Positions 1 through 11,404 of a stretch of DNA of 64,000 nucleotides are shown piece by piece. Both the position numbers and the translations under genes were made by a program. This stretch comes from Hypomyces perniciosus (Eukaryota > Ascomycota > Sordariomycetes > Hypocreales > Hypocreaceae). Positions within the stretch are counted from its first letter, which is position 1. Every line of letters begins with the position of its first letter. The notes under the pieces were generated by a model. The model made no database searches. It saw nothing but the letters and a program-made list of their open reading frames with translations, and had not been told where the DNA came from. Location: positions 4,464,001-4,528,000 of the forward strand of contig SPDT01000007.1 of the NCBI GenBank assembly GCA_008477525.1, given 5' to 3'.

Positions 1-1100
1 ACAAAATAGTCCCCCGAACCCTCGAGCTGATAACTGTTCCTCGACGCCGCATACGTTAATCCCGGCGTGAGTCATGAGACGCTCTCCTATATTATATGGA
101 AGAGTGAATAAAATGACCACGGAAGATTTCGAGAAGATCTCAGTGGTGCAGGACGTCGGGCTGACAATCAGGCATTGGATTCCCCCACGGGCTTATGTGC
201 TCCTAGAAGGGTTCTTTTCCGATCTCTTCTCTGCATGGTTTAAGAATGCATATCTTGCTCCCATTCTATACCACATTTCTCTGTGGATTTTATAAGTTAC
301 TGGAGACCAGAACTCACTCCTGATACAGAAAGGAATTGGGGGCAGTGGATAGAGCCGAAGTACGAAGCAGAGCGCTCGACAGTTCACTACCTATGTATAA
401 AATCCACGTCCTTCGTACAGTACTGGGTCAATTTGCAATACTCACACGCTGCCTTGGCATCTAGTCTAACATGGACAGTGCCCTTTCCTTCGTACACCCG
501 AAAAATTGAGACGAAGCCCAGGTTTACGAGGCAGCGGATTGTTTAGTTTAGATGAATCTAAATAGGGAGCCGTATTACTGTAGTATATACAGAGTACGAA
601 GTAGTTAGGCAGTAGTATGTATATCGTAGTGGTACTAGTAAGGTAGTAGATAGTACTCCGTAGTAGTTGTATTACTAAAGCTCGTACGGAGTACACGGTG
701 CTATTTTCAGGATCAAGGTGGGCATTAATAATGCCTGTCCAAAGCCCAATCGGCCCCTCACTCATCCCCCTCGTCGATATCCGGCGTTCCGCAGCCCAAC
801 GCCTCGATGCTGCCCCCAATCAGCTGGGCCGAAAGCGACCAAGCTATGGAATCAGAAAAGGCCCTAAGGACTCCTAGTGTTGCGCAGTTGACCATCTTTA
901 ACACCCTAGCCGAAACCTAAATCGCCGCTGGCTGCTCCCCTGTCAAATCGCGCTTGTTGACGTTGGCCGTCCGAGCCCGACCATGTCCTGATTCCAGCCT
1001 GCCTACCCAGCCGAAGCGAACGCTATTTTCTCTGCTAACGTTTTCCCTCCGCTACCAGCCGGCTGCATCGTGACTGTACGAGGAGTCGGATCTATGTGCC
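1..1100. other. Intergenic, no gene recognised
   Basis: No open frame here reads like a conserved protein. At about 575-700 lies a stretch dense in TAC/GTA words (pieces of the TACGAAGTA and TACTCCGTA motif found throughout the window). The last few hundred bases are the probable promoter and leader of the F-box gene. Confidence 0.6.
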
Positions 1101-3139
1101 ATGGCCCTGCCCGGCCGGCCGTCGCGTTGGGACGAGCTCCCGGATGAGATCTTGCTCCAGATCTTGAGCTGTGAGTTCTCCAATTACCCCTCCACAGCTT
1201 TCGTCGAGCTGGGTGCTTACTCTACTCTGCTTGCTCGCAAATAGATCTCGACCCTTACCACATCACCAGATTGCAGCTCGTCTCACGCAAGCTTCAAAAG
1301 CTGTGTCTCGACGACGAGCTGTGGAAACGGCACTGCTTTGAGGAATCGCCATGGTACCAATCGCTCAAGAACCATCGCAACCTCTTCGCCCCACTGATCG
1401 AGCCCCAAGACGACCCCGAAAATGAGACGGTGCTGCTGAACTCAGAAAGCACTGATAGGAATGTACGAAAGAAGGAGAGCGGCGTTAAGTCAGCCCATCG
1501 ACGGACAAAACGATGTCGAGAGCTCCGGGACATGGCGAACTGGGATCCCGCGTTTCCCAGTGAGCGAGTGTCCTGGTATGACGAGTACATCCAGCGTAAT
1601 GGGCCGGCCTGCGTCAACTGGCTCCAGACACCCCGCATGCACGATCGAGGGGTTGAAGCCATTATCGAAGCGAGGGGCATGGAGCTTTACCATCCGTACA
1701 GTGGAAATGACGGGCTCGGCACAATGCTGGCTGTTTCGCCGCTGGACGACGGGTCAGTCTGCCTATGGGATATCAAAGGAACGCGGAAGAAGGCTGGCGC
1801 GGTTCTCGCGAGAAGCAAGTCCGACATCCTCTTTATCGATGGGCCAGGCAGTCAAAATGCCAGGCGATCTAAGAAGGTCGATACAGGGGTCACGGAATGT
1901 GTCAGTATAGATAACCACAGGCATCGAGCGTATTTCGCGATACAGAGTCGTGAGTGAAGAGTCCCGAGCACAGCAACTAAGACACGGAAAAAGACTAACT
2001 AGTAGCCTTGGTCAGATCTTTTCGAAGTGGACCTCCATCGCTTGGAGGTTGTAAATCGGGAATCGTTCGAATGGTCTATCACGACACTATCGTCGGTCCA
2101 GGACGGTGTGCCTCTAACAGTGGGCACGTCCCTCGGGATACATCTGCATGATTTTCGTGCAAGGGCCCGAGTGTCACAGGATGTTGTGGAACGGGTGGAC
2201 GGATCCGACTGGGATGACAACGATGTCTACAGGGCTATCTTCGACCCAAGACCTCTTCCTCCATATGCGCCTTTGTCTCAACCAACCCCCGTCAGTATCC
2301 TGCACCTCCCCCGCCCCGGATCACATGCACTTGTATCAGATGATATCTACGTGGCTGGCCGGTTTTCCAGCATCTTGCACTATGACAGGCGCAAATTCCC
2401 TGTTATCGTGGGGTCCATCCACTCGGGATCGACCACGATCAACAGCTTGGTGGCCTTGCCGTATCCGTTCTCCCCATTGGACCACGAGGTCAGGCGGCAT
2501 GGAGAGCTCACAGCTGAGCAAGCACTCAAAATAAAGACGACTGGGGAAGGGCGGACGTTGATTGCTGGGGGAACATACAAATCTAAAGGATCCTTGGAAA
2601 TCTATGGGCTCAGTCCAGTCACAGCTCCACTAGGTCGCGAGATGCTGCAGAACTCAGCCATGAAGAACCGCCAATCGGCAGCATCCTCTTCAATCCTGTC
2701 AGTGACAAATCATGGAACCAAGATTGTCTTCTCGGATGGGGCTGGCCTGTTAAAGTGGTTTGAGAGAGATGGATTGACCGAGTGTCGCCGGCTCAGAATC
2801 GGTCATTGCGAGGGCGATGACGCACCGTCACTGTTTGCATCCATGAGTGCGGCAGGCGAACTGGCGCGCAAGATTGTCTCTACACAGTCAAAAGATGCCC
2901 AAGACCGGCCAAACAATGATAACATTCTCTTCTGGACTGGAGAGAGGCTGGGACTAGTGAGCTTCACACCGACGCCGCTATACCACTCAAAGGACTTTGA
3001 TGACACCGGGAACCTGGAATTGGCGGCGGAGGAGCAGGAGAGGCAACGATACGCGGACCAGATGCGCGAGGCTCTGAATCGGCAGGCGGACGAGGTTAGA
3101 TTTATGGCTAATTTTGGAGAAGGAGCTAGGACTGCATGA
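1101..3139 (+). CDS. F-box domain protein
   Basis: Three exons, 1101-1170, 1245-1949 and 2016-3139, give 632 residues with consistent phases. The donors are GTGAGT in both introns and the acceptors are ATAG and TCAG. The N-terminus, reached only by joining exons 1 and 2, carries an F-box: LPDEILLQILSYL followed by DPYHITRLQLVSRK and a DELWKRHCF segment (about residues 15-60). F-box proteins recruit substrates to SCF (Skp1-Cullin-F-box) ubiquitin ligases through the F-box binding Skp1. The rest (about 570 residues) probably folds as a repeat-type substrate-binding domain; phrases such as LDDGSVCLWDIKG resemble a WD-type blade, but I cannot count blades. The ATG at 1101 is the only start that keeps the whole F-box. 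The target is unknown. Confidence 0.85.
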
Positions 3140-3534
3140 TGGCGTAGATTTATGTATTGAGAGGGCATGGGGCTACTTCGTACACATCAGTCGAGATGAC
3201 CATTGGCTTGCCTGAATGGTTTTTGAGGGAGGACTTTAGGCTAATGGCTATAGGCACTAGCGAGCATTAGGAGTGAAAGTCGGGAGAATATAATATTTGA
3301 CAAATACCGTACTGGACCCTGGACTGCGCTTATGGGTGGTGATGGTGGTGATGATGTCTCTGTAAGACGTCGTGGAAACAAGGCACGGGTTTTTGATAGG
3401 GCTGGCGTCTTCCGCCTCATCGGAGCATTGCCAGGATGGGAAGAGAATGGCAAGCCAACGAACCCAGAGATATCCACTAAACTAAGACACTGCCAACGAA
3501 AAACTACGTCAATGCGCCTTGCTATCTTTGTTTC

Positions 3535-3550
3535 TACTTCGTACGAAGTA
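3535..3550. repeat. 16-nt perfect palindrome, TACTTCGTAC family
   Basis: The sequence TACTTCGTACGAAGTA is its own reverse complement. It belongs to a family of short motifs built from TACTCCGTAC and TACTTCGTAC that recurs in the intergenic parts of this window. Confidence 0.85.
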
Positions 3551-5000
3551 CTACCTATCTGTTGACGGAATTTGTTGAGGGCTGAAGGCTCATGCTGCTG
3601 TTTTACATCATCATCCAGGCAGATGAAGTACGTGCCTATGGACTTGCTCGTTCCGCGAATAAGAAACGACCAATCCAGGATGCAGGACTGATAACATGGG
3701 GGTTTCTTCTCTCATATGCCAACCCGAAGATTCAAAGGGTCTGCCTACCTATAAAAAGAGTTTCATGCTCGTGTGAATGGGCCCAAAGACGAGGGATGAG
3801 GATCCCGCGGTGGGACTCTGACGGTAAGAATACGCATTTGGCATCCACGCCGCTAGGTAATATGAAAGCAAGAGTTACGGAGAACGGAGTACGAAGTAGA
3901 GTTACGACTATCAACGAGAGCCCCCCATGGTCCGGGCGGCCAAGGCTGCATTTGGGAAACGCAAGTTGGGAAGATGAGGTTAGATTTGGCGTCTGCAGCT
4001 CGTCATATGATCAGAAGGCTTGATATTACGCAGAGCTAAGACGAACTGTTGTTGGAGACACATTGATGCATCAATCAGTGGGCTCAACAAGACGATGGCC
4101 AGCGTATAGACGCTAGGATCTATGCGGACTGGACGCCACCTCCACTGAAGTACAACGCTGTGAGCACGCGCCATCTGCAGCGAAAGCGAGCGACATGCAG
4201 CCAGCAGTAGTAGTAATAGTAGTACGAGTACTATAGCAGGGGAGAAGAGATTATAGCAGAGCGTCATGGTGAGAGGTGGAGAGAATAGGTTGATGATGCT
4301 GCTGCTTATACAATACAAACCTGGTTATGAGTGAGCCCTCGAGAGGCAACCAACCCAGTTGATCATGCTAGATGCCCCGTATTCTGCCCTTTACTGGTCC
4401 AGTAGGGGAACGCTGCCAGGCGACCGTGCCGCCCCAAGCCCGCTGATAAGGCCCGGAGCCCTCCCTGGATGCATAGCGCATAGCGCATACATGATGCATG
4501 CTGCACACCGCTGGATGTGGATTTGATCCAGAGGAGTCTGGCCAGCCAGAAGGCGCCGCCAACGGCGGAACTGGGACGGGGATATCTTGATCTGTTCAAG
4601 GGTTTTTTGTCTCTACTTCGTACTCCGTACCTATGTATGTATCATACTGGGAGGGTGTGATGGGAAGAGGGGGTGAGGAATATTAGATACGAGTAAAACA
4701 GAGCAGAGAGGCAGTGTAGATGTAAATACTCATCATGTTGGTGTAGATCCCTCCCTCGAGAGAGAAATCTTGGAGAGATGGAATGAAGGGACTGGAAGAG
4801 AGAAAAAAAGAGACAACGATTGCATCATCGTACTTGTTTCCTCTGCCACCTCATTGTACACACATTTATATATATACTATTACTACCTACAAAGCACCAA
4901 GTACACCTAGCTCATAGCCTACCGACATTACATACATGACCCCCATCCACGCTGGCAGACAGACAGACAACAAGGCGATGATCCCAAGACGATGCCGCCT

Positions 5001-5020
5001 GTCGTGTCGTGTCGTGTCGT
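5001..5020. repeat. (GTCGT)4 tandem repeat
   Basis: Four adjacent copies of GTCGT upstream of the SprT-like gene. Simple sequence; no function inferred. Confidence 0.8.
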
Positions 5021-5604
5021 GCTGCGGCTGGTCTTTAGCACTGCAGGGTTTCTCCAGCGTGCCACGGCTGTGATTTGGCCAGCGCCGCAGAGGGAGGCAA
5101 AAAACGGGCTCTGAATTTTTTTTTTGGAGACACCCCAAGTCGCTGACTGCCAGCCTGCAGCACGATTTGTGTTCTGCCCCCTTTTTTTTTCCCTTGCCCT
5201 TCCTTTTCACTTGTACTTTGGAACTTTGTCTCCTCTTGTCACTTTTCTTGTTTCCCTTTCCCTTTATTATCCCTTTATACTTAATGAATGTATGTATGTA
5301 TGGCTATCGTGGATTAATTCTCGCCTGGCCCATGCATCCATTCAGCAGCCCGACCCTCCTGTCATCCCACACACCAGCGCTCGTCAAGACCAATCAAGCC
5401 GCCAGAGCCAGCTCACACCCTCTCTTAGGTACCTATTGAGCTTCTCCACTGCTCTGCTCTGCCAGCAGCCGAACCTCTCCTCTACATACACATACAACAA
5501 CAGCTCATCCCAACGTATTCACCCTCCCTCTCACTCTCACTGGCACAAACAGCGTCTGGAGTCTCCTCTCCTCTCCTCTGGCGGTGGGCTCGAGAGCATG
5601 ATCA

Positions 5605-7110
5605 ATGGCCTTTTGGGTGGTTGGCGGGGGGAATCCGCTTATTGACGCTGCCGCTGTCTCCTCATCGTCCATGCCCGCCTCTTCCCCCAGTCATGTGGCG
5701 GCGGCAGCCTACATCGAACAGCAGCATCAACAGCAGCAGCAGCAGCAGCAGCGCGGAGCCAGTGGCAAACGAAGAGTGGTCTATCCAGATGCCACCGCCA
5801 CAGCCACAGCATGCAGTGATGCGGGCTGCTATGGCCTCACCAAGCGGCCGAGGCTAGACGATTGGGGCCGCGTTGTCGTGGGCTACCATGGCCACCACAG
5901 CGCCTGCGAGTACGACTACGACTATCCCGGGGTAGACACCCCCCTCGGCCACTCCGGCTCTGCGTCTGCGTCTGCGCCTATGGACAGACGCGACTCAATA
6001 CACGTCAAGAATCTGGCCTTTTTCGTCATCCGGGAGCGCAAGCCCTCCCCACCCCCGACAACGCCAACCCCACCACCTCCGCCCATGTCCCCGGACCCCC
6101 GGATCGGACTCCCGCCGCCGCCGCCGCCACCTCCGGGAACCGCCGGTGGACTCGGATCCGCGCCCCTCGGACCCGCCGCCATGGAGCGGACGCAGTCGGG
6201 ACTGTCCATCTCGTCCGATACTTCTACCGTGAACTCGCCATGCGACCAGGACGGTGACTCCCTGCTCAGCGACCTCGCCGCCGCGCGACTCGTCCGCCGC
6301 CACGTCGCCAACATACGCCACCGTCGACACCGCGATTCGCAGCACGGCCGCATCCTGAAAGCCCTCATCAACCCCAAGTCCCGAGGCGCTGACTTTCCCC
6401 TCGATAACGACGCGCTGCGGAGCATCTTCTCTGCTGCCAACGAGCTCTTCTTCGCCAACAAGCTATCCCAACGCGTCACATGGGACTGGAGTCATCCCGC
6501 CAGCGCTCAATACCAAAGCCACATCGTCGGCACCACGGCCCTGCGCCGGAGTGCTCGTCTCGGCGGGTATGAGACCCTCATAGTGCTGTCCTCGCCTATC
6601 CTCAAGGACACAAAGTACAACCGGCGACTGCTCATCTCCACGTTTCTGCACGAGATGATCCATAGCTTCCTCTTCATCACCTGCGGCTTCAAGGCCCGAC
6701 AGTGCGGTGGCCATACACAAGGCTTTCGCCAGATTGCCGAGATCATCGACGAGTGGGTTGGGAAGGACTACCTGCGACTGCGCGACATGGAAGCTGACCT
6801 GGAGCGCTTTATTGACGATGACGATACACCTATCCCTACTAATACCAACGCCGCTGCTCCTATCGATGACGTTATGCCACATATAAACAACTACAATAAC
6901 AACGCGAACCACAACGGCGGCGGCAGTCCCGCCTGGGCCGTTTCCGAATGGCGCCACCCCGAAACCCACGACTACCCAACCATCCGAGCTCCCCAGCCAT
7001 ACAAAGGATACTCCAACCCGGGTGAATGGGAGTGGCACGACCGAGAAGGGTTCCGAGCTCGTGGTGTCCACCACACACAGCATACAACAGGATCACCATA
7101 CCATTTTTAA
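5605..7110 (+). CDS. SprT-like zinc metalloprotease domain protein
   Basis: Single exon of 501 residues. The C-terminal half carries a SprT-like domain: an ANELFFANKL segment, then the zincin signature HEMIH at residues 349-353 (two His ligands and the catalytic Glu350), with the likely third ligand His370 in CGGHTQGF. This spacing resembles Spartan/SprT proteins, which cleave DNA-bound or chromatin proteins during replication-coupled repair; whether this one acts on DNA-protein crosslinks is inferred from family. The N-terminal third is low complexity: a poly-Gln tract near residues 40-48 and Pro-rich runs near 150-185. No PCNA- or ubiquitin-binding motif was recognised after the protease domain; the tail is Asn/His-rich. 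The start at 5605 is the first ATG of the frame; a later Met near residue 23 is possible. Confidence 0.8.
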   Translation: MAFWVVGGGNPLIDAAAVSSSSMPASSPSHVAAAAYIEQQHQQQQQQQQRGASGKRRVVYPDATATATACSDAGCYGLTKRPRLDDWGRVVVGYHGHHSACEYDYDYPGVDTPLGHSGSASASAPMDRRDSIHVKNLAFFVIRERKPSPPPTTPTPPPPPMSPDPRIGLPPPPPPPPGTAGGLGSAPLGPAAMERTQSGLSISSDTSTVNSPCDQDGDSLLSDLAAARLVRRHVANIRHRRHRDSQHGRILKALINPKSRGADFPLDNDALRSIFSAANELFFANKLSQRVTWDWSHPASAQYQSHIVGTTALRRSARLGGYETLIVLSSPILKDTKYNRRLLISTFLHEMIHSFLFITCGFKARQCGGHTQGFRQIAEIIDEWVGKDYLRLRDMEADLERFIDDDDTPIPTNTNAAAPIDDVMPHINNYNNNANHNGGGSPAWAVSEWRHPETHDYPTIRAPQPYKGYSNPGEWEWHDREGFRARGVHHTQHTTGSPYHF

Positions 7111-7775
7111 AAACAAACCCTACTACGGAGGGAGTGCTTATTCCGTCACCCCCTTTTGGCTGGGCCATTCATTTTACTCATTCTCTTTCATGTGTATGTG
7201 TTTTTTTTTGTTTTCTCAAAGCGTCCTAATCCCTTTCGTTTATTCCATATGTGTAAATGATGCGGGAAAATATTCACGACAGGAAATGAGACGGTGGGGA
7301 GTGTAAGGAAAGCATGGCAAGCGACGGAGTTCTTCTTTTTGCGTGGTTTTTCTTTTCTTTTCCCTTTCACTTTCCGGTGCATATATAGACCTTTATTCCT
7401 TATATATAGCATCATTTCATTGTGTGAAAAAGCTGGTTGGATCTCAAGCGTTGTATTGCGTGTAACTCTCTATGTACTACTTATACCCATTAGGTTTTCT
7501 TCTTTATGATGGGTGGTCACACATTCAGATAGCTTAATGGAAGTACGAATCATGGTCATGTTAACTTTTTTCCAAAACCGTGCTCATGGGTATTTCTAAT
7601 CTACATCATAACTAGGTCCATCGCGTTTCTCATGGCATGTCGTTCAACGCCGGTAACAATGCAATGCAACACGCCCATTTTCTAAAATGCGAAAGGACAA
7701 AATATGCGAGCGGCGGAGCAGTGACTTGACACTACGACTGACGGAGGCTTCTCTCCTGGCACCCACCGAAAAATA
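7111..7775. other. Convergent intergenic region (3' ends)
   Basis: Lies between the stop codons of the SprT-like gene (+) and the MFS gene (-). T-rich and AT-rich, as expected of fungal 3' untranslated sequence. No further feature is seen. Confidence 0.6.
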
Positions 7776-9904
7776 CTACCTGCTTCCGTTGCTGGTGGTG
7801 TTATAGTTCGTCCCCTGGTTCCTATTATTTTTGAGCAGAGGCGATGATACAGTCGCCTCATCCCCTGAATCGTCGTCCTCGATTGCATTCTCGCTCGACA
7901 GCACATTCTCATTATCCTCTGTGTCACTGTTGTCGGCTGAAGCTGTTGGCCCATCGCCCTCCTCAATCATGAACGCCGTGAAAGCCCCAATAGCTCCAAC
8001 AATTCCGAGGAAGAAGTACGCTGAAACAATGTAGCCATGCTCAGCACCCCACGAAAACACCAGTCCGGTGGAGGCAGGACCGAAGGCTCTGCCTAGACCG
8101 CTAAACATGGTAGCAAAACCGTTCAGAGTTCCCAGAACGCGAAGAGAGCTGCAGGAGTTGGTGAGGAGGATGGTTATGGACGGGAAGGCGATAATAATAG
8201 CACCGGCTTTAATCATCATAACAATCAGGATCGCAGCGAAGCGCGTCCTGGGAGTCGGCAGAAGCGATGTGTATGGAGTAATAACGTAGATGAACGGCAA
8301 CATAATAACTAGAGCGCATTAGTTTGGTAATCAACGTAGAGACTCTTTGCATAGAAAACTTACAGGATATTTTAAGACACTTGAGAACACCGAAACGGGC
8401 CACCAGGGGTGGATAGAGAATGAACTGGATCAAGCCGCATGTGATGCCGTATATGGTAAAAATGGTTCCAATCGTGCCTGAATCGAGACCAAATCCACCT
8501 GTAAAGTAGAATGGGAACTTGGTGTTTTCGGGAGTTCGGGGAATGACCGGGTAGTCCAGGAAGACAGTGATGTTCTGGTCGTAGGCGACAGAATGGAAAG
8601 CCAAGAAGGTGTAGGCCACAAGGTTCACAACCGTTTGGTATGTAAAGACCTCCTTTATCCCTGGTGAACCTTGCCTTGGCGAGTCCTTCTTTGGTGTTAC
8701 ACTAGTTGGGACAAGAGGTGCAGTAGCCTCTCCATCCACGAACGACCTTCGACGCTGAGCAGCCTGCTGAGGCTTGCGACTGAATGTCCGAGTGAGGCGC
8801 TTCCCGACCAATAGGCCCCAGTCCTCATGTTCGCGCCTATCTGCTAATGTTTCCTTTTGAATTGTCAGTACTTTCGAGGCCGAGTTCTGTTGAGGCTAAT
8901 CACAAACCTTGAGGAAGAGAGTTGCACTGGTAGCCGAGATGAGGAAGAAAACGGTGGCCATGAGATTCGGCAAAGCATAGGGGAAACGCTTAAAAAACTC
9001 AATATCACCAAAGACACTCGGAAATTGTTTAGCGGGATTTGCAAAGAAACCTCCGAAAGCTGGCCCTACGACCGAGCCCAAAGACCAAACCAGGGGCATA
9101 ATGGAGAAAGCTCTAGGCTGAAGCTCTCTTTCCGGCACCATCTCGGCAACCATGGTTCTGATGATACCAACTTCAAGCGTTTGGTCAGTGTCTCGCCAAA
9201 TCCTTCTGACATAGGTAATCCAAGGTCATACCATTTCCATTGCCACCTCCTTGAATTGCTCGAACAGCGATAGCCATTGGTAGGCTTGTCGACATGCCCC
9301 ATATTATGAAACAGATCATGGTACTGATGAGACCACTGATCAAGGCTGGTTTCCTACCAAAGCGATCGGATGCCTTTCCCCAGGGTACGGCAGTAATACT
9401 TTGACTAAGAGAGAAAACAGCAGATGTCAGGCCAGCCCATTTTGCAACCTGGTCACGCTTAACACCAAAGTCTCGGATCATCTCAGGCAGATAGGGAAAG
9501 ACGGATGTGTAAGCCAGCGGCTCTGCAAATCTGGCAACGGCTGTGGTTCAGTTAGCATAAGCGTTGACAGCATGCGGGAAGTTGCTCGAGAGAATGCGGC
9601 CTGTCAATTTCTAAGACCGGATTTCTGTGCTTGTCCAACATAGCCATTGTTTCCGGCCCGGGACAGACGTGAAACACCAACAGAGATGAGTCCACGGCAA
9701 ATACACCTTGACGCGACGAAGGAGAACTGACACGTCTATCTTGGACCAGAGGCTGCGCCGAACAAGTGGATCCCACTTGGGAGACGAAATCGATCGCTTT
9801 GCGGTGTGTTTGCTTTTCGGCTTCCGATGTCAAAGACCAGGCTTACCCAAGATGGCCAGCTGCTGCACGGGCAGCTTTGGCGGCGAGTCCGAGTTTCTGG
9901 CCAT
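7776..9904 (-). CDS. MFS transporter (DHA1/ZIFL-like)
   Basis: Five exons on the minus strand: 9847-9904, 9232-9540, 8908-9170, 8364-8853 and 7776-8308. They give 550 residues with all phases matching. The start MARNSDSPPKLPVQQLAIL leads into the first membrane helix (RFAEPLAYTSVFPYLPEM). The MFS loop 2-3 signature is present as GKASDRFGRKP, and a second hallmark is PLVWSLGSVVGPAFGG. A charged central loop containing RRSFVDGEAT separates the two helix bundles, and the tail is acidic and Ser-rich. This arrangement fits the fungal drug:H+ antiporter-1 group near plant zinc-induced facilitator-like proteins, so a plasma- or vacuolar-membrane exporter is likely. The substrate cannot be told. Intron 1 is unusually long (306 nt) for this window. 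Confidence 0.88.
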
Positions 9905-11404
9905 TGTCACAGTGCCTCTACTTTCTTTCTTTGGAGGACTGCGTGATGAGAAGACAATGTACTGGAACCAAAGGCAAGTATGAGATTTACGTGCTGAAGA
10001 CGATCATGGCCTTAGCACTTGTGACGCGAGACAGAGCTGTACAGTGCAAGAAACAATTCAAGCAAGAATGGCGCAGAGCCAGCGTTTGGGTGATGAACAG
10101 CGAGAGGATTGAGGTCGTGAAAAGAACGAAGTACGCGAAGTTCGTCAGCAGTTACGGAGTACATATTGCTTGTACTCTGCCAATCCGTCTTACCGTTTAA
10201 GAGGGCCCCCACTTGCATAAGTCATATGCACAGCAACTGCGCTAAATCGCCACGAAATCAGCCGCTTATGCCGCTGCAGGACCTCGGGCCGCTGGGAAAA
10301 GGTCAGATACCGTATACCTATATTACATGCTACTCCGGATATACGTCTGTTATCGCCTGCAAAATCCGTACATATGTGCTCTAAATAGGTACGTTGTATA
10401 TATCTATTACTCGCTATGTATTACTCCGTAGGTATGTCATGTACGATTCGCTCCCTGCAGAACTCTGCCGTAGCTGATCGGGTATAAGATCGCCCACAGG
10501 ACGATTTATGACGGATGGGTCTCATGACGCCCCATACGTCCGACAGCGGAGTTTTTCGTGACCAGTGCTTTTCAGCCTAATCCACGTCCAGATGGAATCG
10601 AGTCCGTTCAAGCGCCGTGAGCGGGGGCCTTACCGGGGTGGCGGCCTTTGCCGATGCTTCCCACTGCCAATGCTTCCGTACCTAGTCTTCGATGATTGGA
10701 TCAGGCATGCGCTTGCTGCTGAACATGCATGTCTCGATTTGCAATAGTACTACGAAGTAATACTGCCTCACCGAACTGGGCCTCTGGACTGTCTGAGCAA
10801 GGGATGGGATCAAAGAGATTTCTCTCGGTTTATCGTCATACGGCAGTATTTACTGTGTATGAAGTACCAATTAATACTAGGTGGTCAATAACATCATGTT
10901 GCTTTGCTATCCGCAATCAAGATAATATCACGGAGATAAGGAACATATATAACTTTCTGTGGCTGGTGCGCCCTTTTCCTGTGGCGGTGAACTCCTCGCT
11001 TCGCTTACAGAAAATTAGGCAGGAGGTCATTGAGCCGTGGAATGACGTGATAAACATTTGACGTCTTGAACACGGATGAAATGATATCAATAATAACCAG
11101 CTTAATACTTCTGACACTGCATTATGACCTGGAGTCACTGCTCCCCTCCATGATTTCGTCATTGTAGATGTTTTGCCAAATACTGAGAACTCAATACCTA
11201 CTCATAGTTAGGTAACTCAAGATGGCCAAGGTGTGAGTACTATTTACCAGCCTCACCAGTCACACCTGTGGCGTGGCGAATCAAACACAACAAATCACAA
11301 GACCTGCCGCGCGGCAAGGGCCCTTTACCCAATTTCATCTTCAATCAACACCTCCAAGCTGAAGCTAATGCTTCAACTCCAGGTCGCCGTCTGAGCCTGA
11401 AAAG
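9905..11404. other. Divergent intergenic region, MFS / M28 peptidase
   Basis: About 1.5 kb shared upstream region of two divergently transcribed genes. It contains scattered TACTCCGTA/TACGGAGTA words (for example around 10150 and 10425) but no coding region or RNA gene that I can support. Confidence 0.55.

Larger units (their letters stand above)
3140..5604. other. Long intergenic region and leader of the SprT-like gene
   Basis: About 2.4 kb without a credible coding region. It holds a perfect 16-nt palindrome of the TACTTCGTAC type at 3535-3550, a related motif at 4614-4630, a (GTCGT)4 tandem at 5001-5020 and pyrimidine-rich tracts at about 5180-5280 and 5500-5600 that suit a promoter/leader. 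Open frames in 5124-5645 are low-complexity leader sequence. Confidence 0.55.

Noticed and set aside
5124..5645. 173-codon open frame overlapping the start of the SprT-like gene
   Set aside because: Consists of T/C-rich leader sequence in another frame; no domain.
5922..6479. 185-codon minus-strand frame in the SprT-like gene
   Set aside because: Shadow of the Pro-rich coding region (complement of CCX codons gives Gly/Arg).
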